Source: Flavobacterium acetivorans (GTDB lineage: Bacteria > Bacteroidota > Bacteroidia > Flavobacteriales > Flavobacteriaceae). Taken from it: a DNA stretch of 64,000 nucleotides. A program made the position numbers and the translations under genes. Where the stretch lies: NCBI RefSeq assembly GCF_020911885.1, contig NZ_CP087132.1, positions 682,001 through 746,000 of the forward strand. The letters run 5' to 3'. Numbering within the stretch: the stretch's first letter is position 1; every line of letters starts with the position of its first letter. Under the pieces are notes generated by a model. It saw only the letters and a list, made by a program, of their open reading frames with translations. It searched no databases and was not told the DNA's origin. This document shows positions 1 through 9,324 of the stretch, piece after piece.

Positions 1-1
1 T

Positions 2-118
2 CAAATTTTGAACGGCTTAGGATTGACCGCCTTTTATCGCTATGGTCCAAACGGCCTACCCCAGTTTGAGGACAATATTGCCATCAAACTGAGTTTTGTT
101 TTTAATTTAGGACTATAA
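2..118 (+). CDS. C-terminal end of an unidentified protein (possibly outer-membrane beta-barrel)
   Basis: Open frame entering from the left edge and ending in TAA; 38 codons are visible. The tail has alternating hydrophobic and polar residues and ends in IKLSFVFNLGL, which resembles the last strand of an outer-membrane beta-barrel. Too little is present to name the family. It converges on the SMR gene, whose stop lies five bases further on. Confidence 0.5.
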   Translation, partial: QILNGLGLTAFYRYGPNGLPQFEDNIAIKLSFVFNLGL

Positions 119-122
119 ACGT

Positions 123-452
123 TTAATGGCTCGACACAAATTTCAAGCCTACGATTGAAGCAATTAGCGTGGTTAAAAAGAAAATCCTCCAAAAAGTGGC
201 TGGCTCCTTAAATATAAAAATTCCTACTATCACTGTTCCCACAGCGCCAATACCAGTCCAAACCGCATAAGCCGTACCTATAGGCAATTCCTGTGTCGCT
301 TTGTAAAGCAACACCATACTTATACTAAGACAAGCCAGAAAGCCTAGCATCCAATAAGTCGAGACCATACCACTTGTCTCTTTGGCTTTTCCCAAACAAG
401 AAGCAAAACCTACTTCAAATAAACCTCCTAATATTAACAGAATCCAACTCAT
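123..452 (-). CDS. SMR-family small multidrug/guanidinium exporter
   Basis: 109-residue inner-membrane protein with four hydrophobic helices, the standard size for small multidrug resistance (EmrE/SugE/Gdx) transporters, which export cationic compounds or guanidinium using the proton gradient. The opening MSWILLILGGLFEVGFA carries the conserved membrane Glu of helix 1, and the later PIGTAYAVWTGIGAVGT stretch is the family signature. I start at the ATG at 452; a longer frame exists upstream but would overlap the preceding antiporter gene. That gene's stop is only two bases before this ATG, so the two are probably co-transcribed. The SugE/Gdx versus EmrE subtype is not settled. Confidence 0.88.
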   Translation of the reverse strand: MSWILLILGGLFEVGFASCLGKAKETSGMVSTYWMLGFLACLSISMVLLYKATQELPIGTAYAVWTGIGAVGTVIVGIFIFKEPATFWRIFFLTTLIASIVGLKFVSSH

Positions 453-454
453 AT

Positions 455-2725
455 TTATTGTTTCAAAATTAAAACCGAAGGAACACCACTCAACCAATCA
501 CTTCGAGAATCCACTAATGTTTTCCAACTTTCAAGGCTAATTAGCATTAAATCCTGTTCTGCCAAAAATTCTTTTTTGATAATTTTATCCTCTATTAAAC
601 CAATATTATTAGGATACCTTTGTTGTAAAGAATTTATGGCACTTTCCATAACAAAATTGGTGTTTACATGTCCATTCACATCCAAAATCATTATTTTAGA
701 GTTATTGTTATAAATTAATTTTTGAGCATAATCAATCAGGAAGGAATCCTCAGAACTGAAAATTGGAATAAAAACTTGATTTACATTTTGCAGTTCTTTG
801 TCAATCAAAATTCCTATAGGCATCTTTGTTTTAGAAATAATTTGCCTTGTTCTTTCATCAAATGGTGAATTTTCGAAAAGCCCTTCTTTACCCGTAAATT
901 TATCAATCAATCGATCCGGATTAATTATCCTTGTGGTAAAACCAATTACTTTTCCTAGGATGGTTCCTTCAAAAATTGATTTCCCTAAACCTACCAAAAG
1001 CAAATCATAATCTCCTTGATTTGCAACATCGGCAATTTCTGTTTCGATATCCGTTGTTGCTTTAAATATGGTCGTAATTTCCTGATTTAAAACCTTTGAT
1101 TCTTTCACAATAGGGATAAAACTGCTTTTTTCTTTGTCCTCTATATTATAAGGGTTCATCTCATCGCTCAATGATAAATGCATGGCCGTGATGGTCGATT
1201 GTTCTTTTTGTTTTTTCATCAAACTATGAGCCAATCGCAAAAGCGATTTCCCTTTTTCGTTGTTCCCAAACGAGATTAATATTCGATATTTATTCTGATT
1301 GGTGATTTCTTCAGCATCAGAACTTTCCTTAGTTTTAAAAACAAAATTAATTAAATCCAAAGCCGGACCTGTCATGAATGTAGTTACTAATGCCATAATC
1401 ACCATCATCGTAAAAACCTCCGGAGTCAACACTTTGAGTTCTAATCCTATGTTCAAAACAATCAATTCCATTAATCCTCTGGTATTCATCAAAGCGCCTA
1501 TGGTGAGACTGTCGCGCCAGTTTTGTCCAACAAATCTGGCTGCCAGCGCACTTCCTAAAAATTTACCTACAACAGCTACCAAAATGATGAAACCCGTCAC
1601 TTTCCATAAATAAGGATCATTTATAAGTCCGATTTCTGTTTTTAAACCTGTAAAAACAAAAAACAAAGGCAACAGAAGAATAACCGAAACGTCCTCTACT
1701 TTTTCTATAAATATGGTTCTGAATTTAGGAACATCCGGCATAATAGCACCGGTCATAAAAGCGCCAAATAAGGCGTGAATTCCTATCACTTCTGTAGCAT
1801 ACGAAGAAAGGATAAGTATCAGAAAGAAAATAGCCACTACTGGTTTGACTATCGCATCTTTTGAACCGTATAAATCTCCAATTCGTTTCAGGAAGGGTTT
1901 TACTATAAAAAGCATAACTACAACGTAAATCATTGCCAAACCTATAATGTATAATGAACTTACAAAAGTTCCTGCTTTTACAATTGCAATTACAACAGCC
2001 AATAAACACCAAGCCGTGATATCATCAGCAGCGGCACAGGTGATAACAATAGCACCCAATCTGGTTTTATGAATGCCTCTTTCCTGAACAATTCGTGCTA
2101 GAACAGGAAAAGCGGTAATGCTCATGGCAATTCCCATAAACAAACTAAAGGAAAGAAATTTTACGCCTTCGGGAGCAAATCTATTATACACAAAATATGA
2201 AAGTCCAATTCCTAAAGCAAATGGAATAACAATACTGGCATGACTGATGACAACAGCGTCATTGGCTTTGTTTTTCAATACTTTCAAATCGAGTTCCATT
2301 CCTATGACAAACATAAAAAGTATCAATCCTATCTGACTTAAAAACTTCAGATTCCCTAAGGATTCTACCGGGAATAATGCCGCCGAAAAATCCGGAAAAT
2401 ACATCCCTAACAACGAAGGTCCAAGAACAATTCCTGCGATAATTTCGCCAATTACGGAAGGTTGCCCTATTTTCTTAAAAATCCAACCGCAAAAGCGAGC
2501 CACCAAAATAATGGTAATAATTTGCACCAAAAGAATAGCCAAAGGATCCTGAAAATTATGCAGCATTGATGTTATAAAGTCATCCCAAGAGGCCTTTCCA
2601 GATTCAGGAACCACAATGGTTTCGCGAGCTTCTAAATGTTTTCCTTTCTTTATTATCCAATAGATTAATGCGGTAAAACCACCCGTAACACCAAAATAAA
2701 ATAATGCGTTTTTATAATTCTTCAT
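455..2725 (-). CDS. CPA2 (Kef-type) cation:proton antiporter with C-terminal USP-like region
   Basis: 756-residue membrane protein. A lone N-terminal hydrophobic segment (about residues 7-25) precedes the CPA2 core (about 60-455). The core contains GQPSVIGEIIAGIVLGPSLLG and a membrane-embedded Asp pair at residues 234-235, the ion-binding site expected for electrogenic Na+/H+ or K+/H+ exchange. Residues from about 470 to the end are soluble and look like universal-stress-protein-type nucleotide-binding repeats, presumably regulatory. Ion specificity cannot be read from the sequence. The SMR gene follows after two bases. Confidence 0.88.
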   Translation of the reverse strand: MKNYKNALFYFGVTGGFTALIYWIIKKGKHLEARETIVVPESGKASWDDFITSMLHNFQDPLAILLVQIITIILVARFCGWIFKKIGQPSVIGEIIAGIVLGPSLLGMYFPDFSAALFPVESLGNLKFLSQIGLILFMFVIGMELDLKVLKNKANDAVVISHASIVIPFALGIGLSYFVYNRFAPEGVKFLSFSLFMGIAMSITAFPVLARIVQERGIHKTRLGAIVITCAAADDITAWCLLAVVIAIVKAGTFVSSLYIIGLAMIYVVVMLFIVKPFLKRIGDLYGSKDAIVKPVVAIFFLILILSSYATEVIGIHALFGAFMTGAIMPDVPKFRTIFIEKVEDVSVILLLPLFFVFTGLKTEIGLINDPYLWKVTGFIILVAVVGKFLGSALAARFVGQNWRDSLTIGALMNTRGLMELIVLNIGLELKVLTPEVFTMMVIMALVTTFMTGPALDLINFVFKTKESSDAEEITNQNKYRILISFGNNEKGKSLLRLAHSLMKKQKEQSTITAMHLSLSDEMNPYNIEDKEKSSFIPIVKESKVLNQEITTIFKATTDIETEIADVANQGDYDLLLVGLGKSIFEGTILGKVIGFTTRIINPDRLIDKFTGKEGLFENSPFDERTRQIISKTKMPIGILIDKELQNVNQVFIPIFSSEDSFLIDYAQKLIYNNNSKIMILDVNGHVNTNFVMESAINSLQQRYPNNIGLIEDKIIKKEFLAEQDLMLISLESWKTLVDSRSDWLSGVPSVLILKQ

Positions 2726-2897
2726 ACTTGTTTTTAAATAGAAATCGTCAACTTAAAAAAGCAAAGTTGAGAAAATCAAATATATAATTTATAACTCACA
2801 AAATTATTTTATTGTAAAATAAAAAAAAGCCCTTGTATTATTAGCCTTACAAGACAAAAAGTTTAACAGAAACCCCATGATTTATAGCTGTTTTAAC

Positions 2898-2905
2898 TAC
2901 ATTTG
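2898..2905 (+). promoter_or_regulatory. Bacteroidota -7 element upstream of the RND transporter gene
   Basis: TACATTTG fits the Bacteroidota TAnnTTTG -7 consensus and lies 19 bases before the ATG at 2925. No clear -33 TTTG is visible at the usual distance. Confidence 0.45.
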
Positions 2906-2924
2906 CGGTCGATAAAAAGGAATT

Positions 2925-5345
2925 ATGATCAAGTGGCTTAGTTTAGGATTTTGGGAGTTAATAGCCCGAACAATCCTGAGAAATAGAATAATTATTTTGT
3001 GCGGAATTGTTTTAATAACAATTCTATTTGCTTTGCAGTGGAAAAACGTAAAGTTTACTCAAACTGAAGCCAATCTTATCCCGGCAGATGACAAGGTGAA
3101 TGTGGACTACGATTATTTTCTTAAAAACTTCGGCGAAGAGGGAAACCTAATCGTAATAGCAACCAAAGATCCGAAGCTATTTACTCCAAAAGTATTCAAA
3201 GCCTGGAGTGTACTTATGGAAAAAATCAAAAGTGACAAAGAGGTAAGTCTGGTAATTTCCGTAGACAATCTTCAGCAATTAGTCAAAAATGACTCCTTGC
3301 AAACTTTTGAATTAAAACCATTTGTAAATGCTGAAAAAGTAAACGATGCCGCTTACTTAACCCAATTGAAATCAGATTTTTTTAAAAATCTTCCTTTTTA
3401 TGAAGGCTTACTTTTTAATAAAAAAACAGAAGCAGTTCGTTCAGCCATTTATTTGGATAAAAAGATTGTCAATACTAAAGCTCGAAAAGAATATATTCTT
3501 CATAAATTTATTCCTGAAATAGATAAATTTTACAAGGAAACAGGTATTAAACCTCATGTCTCGGGCATGCCCTACATCCGAACACTTAATGCCAAGACTA
3601 TAACTGATGAAATTGGCCTGTTTATAGGAGCTGCATTATTAGTAACCTCACTTATTTTCTTTTATTTCTTCCGTTCTGCCAGAGCTACTCTTACTTCTTT
3701 GCTTATTGTGATTATTGGAGTAATGTGGTCTTTCGGGATTATGGGAGCAATGGGTTATGAAATAACAGTACTTACTGCTTTAGTACCAACATTGGTAATT
3801 GTAATTGGTATTCCAAATTGCATTTTCTTCATCAATAAATACCATCAGGAATACTACAAACACGCCAATAAAGCCAAAGCACTCCAGCGCGTCATTACCA
3901 AAACCGGAACGGCTACTCTTATGACCAACATAACCACTGCTGTGGGTTTTGCAACATTTATCATAACTAATAATGTGCTGCTTAAAGAATTTGGAGTAGT
4001 AACAACAATCAATATTCTTGCTATTTACATGCTAAGTTTATTGATTATACCAATATTTTTCAGCTATTTTCCTCCTCCAATACCAAGACATCTCAATCAT
4101 TTAGAACGCAAATCGCTGACTTCTTTTTTCAATTGGATTATCAATACTGTAAAATACAGACGTTTTAGCGTATATGTAACTTCGGTAATTTTATTGGTTT
4201 TCGGAATTATAGGCATCTATGAAATTAAAATCTCAGGAAGCCTTATAGAAGACATGCCTAAAAAAACCGAATTCTTTGACGACATCCGTTTCTTCGAAAA
4301 AGAATTCGACGGTGTGATGCCCCTCGAAATAATGATTGACACTAAAAAGGAAAATGGGGCAATGAAACTTACCAATCTGAGAAGAATGGAAGAATTAGAA
4401 GAAACAATTATTGACATTCCGGAACTTTCTAAACCGCTGTCGATTGTTAATGTGGCCAAAAGTTTCAAACAAGCCTACTACAACAGGAATCCTGATTTTT
4501 ACGAATTGCCTTCTTCACAGGAAGAAACATTCTTAATTCCTTACATTAAAAATTCGCTCAACAAGTCAAAAGACAATCAGCTCAAAAGCTACATCACTGA
4601 TGATGGGAGCATTGCGCGAATGACTGCATTTATCAAAGATGAGAACGGCGAAAAAATGGAAGGCATCGAGTCTCAAATTCGCAAAAAAGTCGATAAGATT
4701 TTCCCCTCCCCAAAATACGAAGTGATTATTACCGGAAAGGCATCGGTGTTCCAAAAGGGAACAAAATACCTGCTTGACAATTTATTATCCTCATTGCTTT
4801 TTGCTTTTGCATTAACCGGCGGTTTAGTTGCTATCATGTTCCGTTCTTTCAAAATGGTATTAGTATCTATTATTCCTAATTTACTACCCTTATTGATGAC
4901 TGCAGGCCTGATGGGCTTTTTGGGAATTCCATTAAAACCGTCTACCTTATTGGTTTTCGGTATCGCATTTGGAATGTCAGTAGACGACACCCTGCGTTTC
5001 CTAGCACAATACCGATTGGAACTGGCAAGAAACAACTGGAAAATAAAAAAATCTGTTTTTGCTACATTTGAAGATTCGGGTATCAGTATGTTCTATACTT
5101 CTATCGTATTATTTTTCGGTTTCTCTGTATTTATGCTTTCTAGCTTTGGAGGAACAGTAGCACTTGGAGGCTTAGTTGCCATTACTTTATGTTTTGGTAT
5201 GTTATCTAATCTTGTTTTGCTGCCTTCATTGGTATTGACATTAAACAAAACATTGGCTAATCAGCAGGAATTTATCGAACCTACAATTGATATATTGGAA
5301 CATTCAGACGAAGCCCTTGACGAATTAGAGAGAAAAAGCAAATAA
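2925..5345 (+). CDS. RND/MMPL superfamily exporter
   Basis: 806-residue inner-membrane protein with the duplicated RND plan: one N-terminal helix, a periplasmic loop, a block of helices (about 240-390), a second helix (about 415-440), a second loop and a final block (about 620-780). The second half carries GMSVDDTLRFLAQYR, with acidic residues in the membrane that normally relay protons. The matching place in the first half reads GIPNCIFFINKYH and lacks the acid. The size and plan resemble the MMPL/HpnN-like group, which moves lipids or hydrophobic compounds. The substrate is unknown. It is a single-gene unit followed by a clear terminator. Confidence 0.87.
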   Translation: MIKWLSLGFWELIARTILRNRIIILCGIVLITILFALQWKNVKFTQTEANLIPADDKVNVDYDYFLKNFGEEGNLIVIATKDPKLFTPKVFKAWSVLMEKIKSDKEVSLVISVDNLQQLVKNDSLQTFELKPFVNAEKVNDAAYLTQLKSDFFKNLPFYEGLLFNKKTEAVRSAIYLDKKIVNTKARKEYILHKFIPEIDKFYKETGIKPHVSGMPYIRTLNAKTITDEIGLFIGAALLVTSLIFFYFFRSARATLTSLLIVIIGVMWSFGIMGAMGYEITVLTALVPTLVIVIGIPNCIFFINKYHQEYYKHANKAKALQRVITKTGTATLMTNITTAVGFATFIITNNVLLKEFGVVTTINILAIYMLSLLIIPIFFSYFPPPIPRHLNHLERKSLTSFFNWIINTVKYRRFSVYVTSVILLVFGIIGIYEIKISGSLIEDMPKKTEFFDDIRFFEKEFDGVMPLEIMIDTKKENGAMKLTNLRRMEELEETIIDIPELSKPLSIVNVAKSFKQAYYNRNPDFYELPSSQEETFLIPYIKNSLNKSKDNQLKSYITDDGSIARMTAFIKDENGEKMEGIESQIRKKVDKIFPSPKYEVIITGKASVFQKGTKYLLDNLLSSLLFAFALTGGLVAIMFRSFKMVLVSIIPNLLPLLMTAGLMGFLGIPLKPSTLLVFGIAFGMSVDDTLRFLAQYRLELARNNWKIKKSVFATFEDSGISMFYTSIVLFFGFSVFMLSSFGGTVALGGLVAITLCFGMLSNLVLLPSLVLTLNKTLANQQEFIEPTIDILEHSDEALDELERKSK

Positions 5346-5412
5346 CATTCTTATGAAATGTTTCCACTGCATATAATAAATGAAATTTGCTAAATTTCAA
5401 TAAAAATAGCAG

Positions 5413-5455
5413 AATCCTTTTGAACCAACTCAGGTACAAAAGGATTTTTTCTTTT
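5413..5455 (+). terminator. Rho-independent terminator after the RND gene
   Basis: Inverted repeat AATCCTTTTG (5413-5422) and CAAAAGGATT (5437-5446), followed by a T-rich run. Confidence 0.8.
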
Positions 5456-5497
5456 CAACTCAAGAAAATCGAGCAATAGTAAAAACGAATAATCCCA

Positions 5498-5548
5498 ATC
5501 AAAACGTTTTTCCCCAATTTAGATTTCCTTAATTCCTTGTTTGAGTAG
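5498..5548 (+). pseudogene. C-terminal remnant of a GIY-YIG nuclease gene
   Basis: Reads IKTFFPNLDFLNSLFE then TAG, nearly the same as the last residues of the GIY-YIG gene ending at 5975 (NPNLEFLNSLFE). Only the tail survives, and no start or catalytic part is upstream. The stop runs directly into a copy of the AGATTCCTCC...GGAATGACA motif, exactly as at the complete tail at 5975. This shows a duplicated gene-end plus repeat unit. Confidence 0.65.
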
Positions 5549-5571
5549 ATTCCTCCTTCGTCGGAATGACA
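5548..5571 (+). repeat. GIY-YIG-associated short repeat, copy 1
   Basis: 24-bp motif beginning AGATTCCTCCTTCG and ending GGAATGACA. The same motif recurs inverted at 5621-5645 and direct at 5974-5998. It begins at the stop codon of the GIY-YIG tail remnant. Confidence 0.8.
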
Positions 5572-5620
5572 AGTTTGTCGTTTCTCAGATACTTTAATAA
5601 AGAAAAAAAAACAAGCATTT

Positions 5621-5645
5621 TGTCATTCCGACGAAGGAGGAATCT
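5621..5645 (-). repeat. GIY-YIG-associated short repeat, copy 2 (inverted)
   Basis: Reverse complement of the motif at 5548-5571, beginning TGTCATTCCGACG. With copy 1 it makes an inverted pair separated by about 50 bp, which could fold into a large hairpin. Confidence 0.8.
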
Positions 5646-5674
5646 CCATAAAGTAATTAACCTAAAAATAGTCT

Positions 5675-5975
5675 ATGCAATTTCAAGAAGGTTATTTATA
5701 TTATCACAAACAAAGCCAAAACAGTTCTATACACAGGTGTAACAAATCATCTAAAAATAAGATTGCAACAACATACAGAAAACATAGAAATGGGTAATAA
5801 AACTTTTGCATCAAAATACCATGTCCATTATTTATTATATTTTGAGAAATTCACTTGGATTCAGGAGGCGATTGCTAGAGAAAAAGAAATTAAAGGCTGG
5901 CGTAGGGAGAAAAAAATCAATCTAATCAAAACGATTAACCCTAATTTAGAATTTCTTAATTCCTTGTTTGAATAG
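5675..5975 (+). pseudogene. GIY-YIG endonuclease-like gene, frameshifted near the start
   Basis: From the ATG at 5675 the frame reads MQFQEGYLY, then breaks. Two bases away in register the expected continuation IITNKAKTVLYTGVTN appears and runs to TAG at 5975 through YHVHYLLYFEKF and EAIAREKEIKGWRREKK. The expected text would need one more TA in the TATATA stretch near 5697-5702, so a 2-bp loss in a TA run explains the break. Together the parts match a UvrC-type GIY-YIG domain protein of about 100 residues, common in Flavobacterium and often flanked by this repeat. It could be a true pseudogene, a phase-variable tract or a sequencing error. A start downstream of the break would omit the catalytic GIY half. 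Confidence 0.72.
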
Positions 5976-5998
5976 ATTCCTCCTTCGTCGGAATGACA
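5974..5998 (+). repeat. GIY-YIG-associated short repeat, copy 3
   Basis: Direct copy of the 5548-5571 motif, starting in the stop codon of the GIY-YIG pseudogene. Confidence 0.8.
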
Positions 5999-6032
5999 AT
6001 AGAAACGAAAAAGTTCTAAATAACTCCATTCG

Positions 6033-6117
6033 TTTAGCCCCGATAGAAACGGCATCCTTTTACTTTTTTTCTTTAAAAAGTAAAAGATATAGTGAATAGC
6101 GGGAAATAGCTCCTGAA
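6033..6117 (+). repeat. Palindromic intergenic repeat (TTTAGCCCCGATAG ... AATAGCTCCTGAAA)
   Basis: Imperfect inverted structure with a central stem TTTTACTTTTT / AAAAAGTAAAA. The outer text TAGCCCCGATAG...AGCGGGAAATAGCTCC is of a type I recall as dispersed between Flavobacterium genes. It contains no plausible gene. The dispersed nature is from memory, not shown within this window. Confidence 0.45.
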
Positions 6118-6135
6118 AAATAACAACAAATCGAT

Positions 6136-6143
6136 TATATTTG
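6136..6143 (+). promoter_or_regulatory. Bacteroidota -7 element for asnS
   Basis: TATATTTG matches TAnnTTTG and lies 44 bases before the asnS ATG. Confidence 0.5.
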
Positions 6144-6187
6144 CAGTTCGAATAGGAGACAATTTTAATATCAACAATATACATAAA

Positions 6188-7621
6188 ATGAGACATACAA
6201 AAGTTAAAGACTTGCTGAACAGCAGCTCAACGCTTCATGAAGTAAATGCAAAAGGATGGGTAAGAACTTTTAGAAACAATCAATTTATCGCTTTGAATGA
6301 TGGTTCTACCATTAACAATATACAATGTGTAGTCGATTTTGAGAATACTGCTGATGAAACCTTAAAAAGAATTACCACTGGAGCCGCGGTTTCGGTAACT
6401 GGAACTTTGGTAGAAAGCAAAGGTGCCGGGCAGAAATTTGAAATACAGGTTTCAAAACTGGAAATCCTAGGCGACTCGGATGCGGAGAAATTCCCTATGC
6501 AACCAAAGAAACACTCCTTGGAATTCTTGCGTGAAAATGCACATTTACGTGTAAGAACCAATGCTTTTGGTGCCATTATGAGAGTACGTTCGGTATTGTC
6601 ATTTGCGGTTCACAGCTATTTTCAAGAAAAAGGTTTTGTGTATGTAAATACGCCAATCATCACCGGATCAGATGCCGAAGGTGCTGGCGAAATGTTTAAA
6701 GTTACCGCTTTGCCATTTGACAATACGCCAAGAACCGAAGACGGAAAAGTCGATTACAAAGAAGATTTCTTTGGAAAAGAAACTAACTTAACGGTTTCAG
6801 GACAATTAGAAGGAGAAACTTTCGCAATGGCTTTAGGCCAAATTTATACTTTTGGACCCACTTTTAGAGCCGAAAATTCAAATACTTCTCGTCACTTGGC
6901 TGAATTTTGGATGATTGAGCCCGAAGTAGCGTTCAACGATTTGAACGATAACATGGACTTGGCCGAAGATTTTATCCAATACGTGATTAAATACACGATG
7001 GACAAATGTCAGGATGATTTGAAATTTCTAGAAGGAAGATTACTGGAAGAAGAAAAGTCTAAACCACAAGCCGAAAGAAGCGAGATGGCTCTATTGGAAA
7101 AATTAAATTTCGTCTTAGAAAACAATTTCAAACGTGTTTCGTACACCGAAGCAATTGACATTTTAAGAGATTCAACTCCAAATAAAAAGAAAAAATTCAA
7201 CTATATCATCAAGGAATGGGGCGCTGATTTACAATCAGAGCACGAACGTTATTTGGTTGAAAAACACTTCAAATGCCCAGTAATCCTATTTGATTATCCA
7301 GCCAATATCAAAGCGTTTTACATGCGCTTGAACGAAGACGGAAAAACAGTTCGCGCCATGGACATTCTTTTCCCTGGAATTGGAGAAATCGTAGGAGGTT
7401 CTCAAAGAGAGGAACGTTTTGATGTTTTGGTCGAAAAAATGAGAGCCTTGGGAATTGACGAAGAAGAATTATGGTGGTATTTGGATACCAGAAGATTTGG
7501 TAGCGCTGTTCACTCCGGTTTCGGACTTGGATTCGAAAGATTGGTGCTTTTTGTAACTGGAATGACCAACATCCGTGACGTAATTCCTTTCCCAAGAACA
7601 CCAATGAACGCGGAATTCTAA
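6188..7621 (+). CDS. asnS: Asparaginyl-tRNA synthetase
   Basis: 477-residue class IIb cytoplasmic synthetase that charges tRNA-Asn with asparagine. The N-terminal OB-fold anticodon-binding domain (about 1-115, opening with VKDLLNS...[13 protein letters not shown]) precedes the catalytic domain. Motif 2 is visible as [21 protein letters not shown] in pieces, and motif 3 as [15 protein letters not shown] near the C-terminus. The ending [10 protein letters not shown] is typical. AsnRS-specific wording and length separate it from AspRS. It is followed by a hairpin-rich spacer and then rpoN on the same strand. Confidence 0.97.
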   Translation: MRHTKVKDLLNSSSTLHEVNAKGWVRTFRNNQFIALNDGSTINNIQCVVDFENTADETLKRITTGAAVSVTGTLVESKGAGQKFEIQVSKLEILGDSDAEKFPMQPKKHSLEFLRENAHLRVRTNAFGAIMRVRSVLSFAVHSYFQEKGFVYVNTPIITGSDAEGAGEMFKVTALPFDNTPRTEDGKVDYKEDFFGKETNLTVSGQLEGETFAMALGQIYTFGPTFRAENSNTSRHLAEFWMIEPEVAFNDLNDNMDLAEDFIQYVIKYTMDKCQDDLKFLEGRLLEEEKSKPQAERSEMALLEKLNFVLENNFKRVSYTEAIDILRDSTPNKKKKFNYIIKEWGADLQSEHERYLVEKHFKCPVILFDYPANIKAFYMRLNEDGKTVRAMDILFPGIGEIVGGSQREERFDVLVEKMRALGIDEEELWWYLDTRRFGSAVHSGFGLGFERLVLFVTGMTNIRDVIPFPRTPMNAEF

Positions 7622-7643
7622 GAAGAAAAAAGTTTCAAAAAAT

Positions 7644-7696
7644 GTTTCAGGTTTCAGGTTTCAGGTTCTCACAACTTGAAACTTGAAACTTTGAAC
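7644..7696 (+). repeat. Tandem-heptamer hairpin spacer between asnS and rpoN
   Basis: Three tandem GGTTTCA-type units (7644-7665) face tandem CTTGAAA-type units (7675-7696). The arms can pair, with G-U wobbles, into one long stem. It does not end in a clear T-run, so it may be an RNA-processing or stability element rather than a simple terminator. Confidence 0.6.
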
Positions 7697-7712
7697 TTTC
7701 AAACAAAAATAC

Positions 7713-9179
7713 ATGCTAAAGCAATTCTTAAATTTAAAATTATCCCAGAAATTATCTCCACAGCAAATTCAGCTGATGAAGTTAATTCAATTGCCTACGC
7801 AAGCCTTTGAACAACGTTTAGTTGAAGAGATGAATGAAAATCCGGCTCTAGAAGCAGGAAAAGAAGAAGATGATTACGAAAAAGAGGAGTTTGAGAACGA
7901 AGATTATGATGACTATGATGATGCTGAATCGGATAGAATTGAAGCCGATGACATCAATATTGACGAGTATCTAAGCAGTGATGACACCCCTGATTACAAA
8001 ACGCAAGCCAACAACTACAGTGATGATGATGAAGATCGTGAATCTCCACTGGCGGCGCCTATCAGTTTTCATCAGGATTTAATCAATCAATTGAACACTT
8101 TTATCCTAACGGACGAGGAGCGCGACATTGCCGAATTTCTAGTAGGAAGCATTGACGACATGGGTTATATCCGCAGAAGCATTCCCGATATTGTTGACGA
8201 CATGGCTTTTACCCAAGCAATCTATACTGATGAAGCTACGGTACAAAGAATGCTCCATGTCATCCACGAACTGGAACCGTCTGGTGTAGGTGCGCAGGAT
8301 TTACAGGAATGTTTGTTATTGCAATTGAAGCACAAAACACCTACAGAATCTGTAGCATTGGCAACCGATATTATCGAAAATCAATTTGATGCTTTTACCA
8401 AAAAACATTACGACAAACTCATTCAAAAATATAACATTTCGAATGAACAGCTTAAAAAAGCGATTCATGAAATTGAAAAACTAAATCCAAAACCAGGTGG
8501 CGCTTTTAGCGGAAACAATAAAGTTACCGAAAATGTAGTTCCTGATTTTGCCATTCGAATTGTAGATGGCGAACTGGAATTGACTTTGAACGGAAGGAAT
8601 GCGCCTTCGCTGCATGTCTCAAAAGACTATCAGGAAATGATGCAAACCTATAAGGATTCTAAAGACAAATCTTCAGCACAAAAAGATGCTGTACAGTTTA
8701 TAAAGCAAAAACTGGATTCGGCCAAATGGTTTATCGACGCCATACGTCAACGCCAAGAAACCCTTTTTGTAACCATGAATGCCATCATGCATTATCAGCA
8801 AGAATACTTCTTGGATGGTGACGAAACCAAGCTAAAACCGATGATCCTGAAAGACATCGCCGATTTGGTGGGATTGGATATTTCTACCGTATCCCGTGTA
8901 GCCAACAGTAAATATGTCGAGACGCCTTATGGAACGAAATTGATCAAAGAATTCTTTTCGGAAGCAATGAAAAATGACCAAGGTGAAGATGTCTCTACTT
9001 TGGAAATCAAGAAAATTCTTCAAAACATCATTGAAGACGAAGACAAGAAAAAACCACTTCCTGATGATCAGTTGGCCGAATTGCTAAAAGAAAAAGGCTA
9101 TCCGATTGCCAGAAGAACCATTGCCAAATACAGAGAACAACTGGATATTCCTGTGGCGAGAATGCGAAAAAAAATATAA
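7713..9179 (+). CDS. rpoN: RNA polymerase sigma-54 factor
   Basis: 488 residues. Region I, which contacts enhancer-binding proteins, is the Gln/Leu-rich start (QKLSPQQIQLMKLIQLP). Region II is very acidic (about 50-115, runs of D and E). The core-binding region follows, then an HTH, and the RpoN box ARRTIAKYRE lies near the end and contacts the -24 promoter element. The complete domain order and normal length indicate a functional factor. The gene follows asnS after 91 bp. Confidence 0.97.
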   Translation: MLKQFLNLKLSQKLSPQQIQLMKLIQLPTQAFEQRLVEEMNENPALEAGKEEDDYEKEEFENEDYDDYDDAESDRIEADDINIDEYLSSDDTPDYKTQANNYSDDDEDRESPLAAPISFHQDLINQLNTFILTDEERDIAEFLVGSIDDMGYIRRSIPDIVDDMAFTQAIYTDEATVQRMLHVIHELEPSGVGAQDLQECLLLQLKHKTPTESVALATDIIENQFDAFTKKHYDKLIQKYNISNEQLKKAIHEIEKLNPKPGGAFSGNNKVTENVVPDFAIRIVDGELELTLNGRNAPSLHVSKDYQEMMQTYKDSKDKSSAQKDAVQFIKQKLDSAKWFIDAIRQRQETLFVTMNAIMHYQQEYFLDGDETKLKPMILKDIADLVGLDISTVSRVANSKYVETPYGTKLIKEFFSEAMKNDQGEDVSTLEIKKILQNIIEDEDKKKPLPDDQLAELLKEKGYPIARRTIAKYREQLDIPVARMRKKI

Positions 9180-9198
9180 GAACACTGAATATTAATTC

Positions 9199-9265
9199 AA
9201 AACCATTAAAAATTTAAGAGAGATCAAGATAAAACTTAATTAACTAAAATTTTTAATGGTTTTTT
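9199..9265 (+). terminator. Long-stem inverted repeat downstream of rpoN
   Basis: AAAACCATTAAAAATTT near 9199-9215 pairs with AAATTTTTAATGGTTTT near 9248-9264 and ends in T-rich sequence. The loop is long (over 30 nt), so this may be a 3' stabilising fold rather than the main terminator. Confidence 0.45.
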
Positions 9266-9273
9266 AGCTTTTA

Positions 9274-9307
9274 TAAAAAAAGGAAAGACAATATCTTTCC
9301 TTTTTTT
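9274..9307. terminator. Bidirectional terminator between rpoN and tdk
   Basis: GGAAAGA (9282-9288), loop CAATA, TCTTTCC (9294-9300), with an A-run on one side and a T-run on the other. It fits termination of both convergent genes. Confidence 0.85.
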
Positions 9308-9324
9308 ATATTCCATTCTATGAA

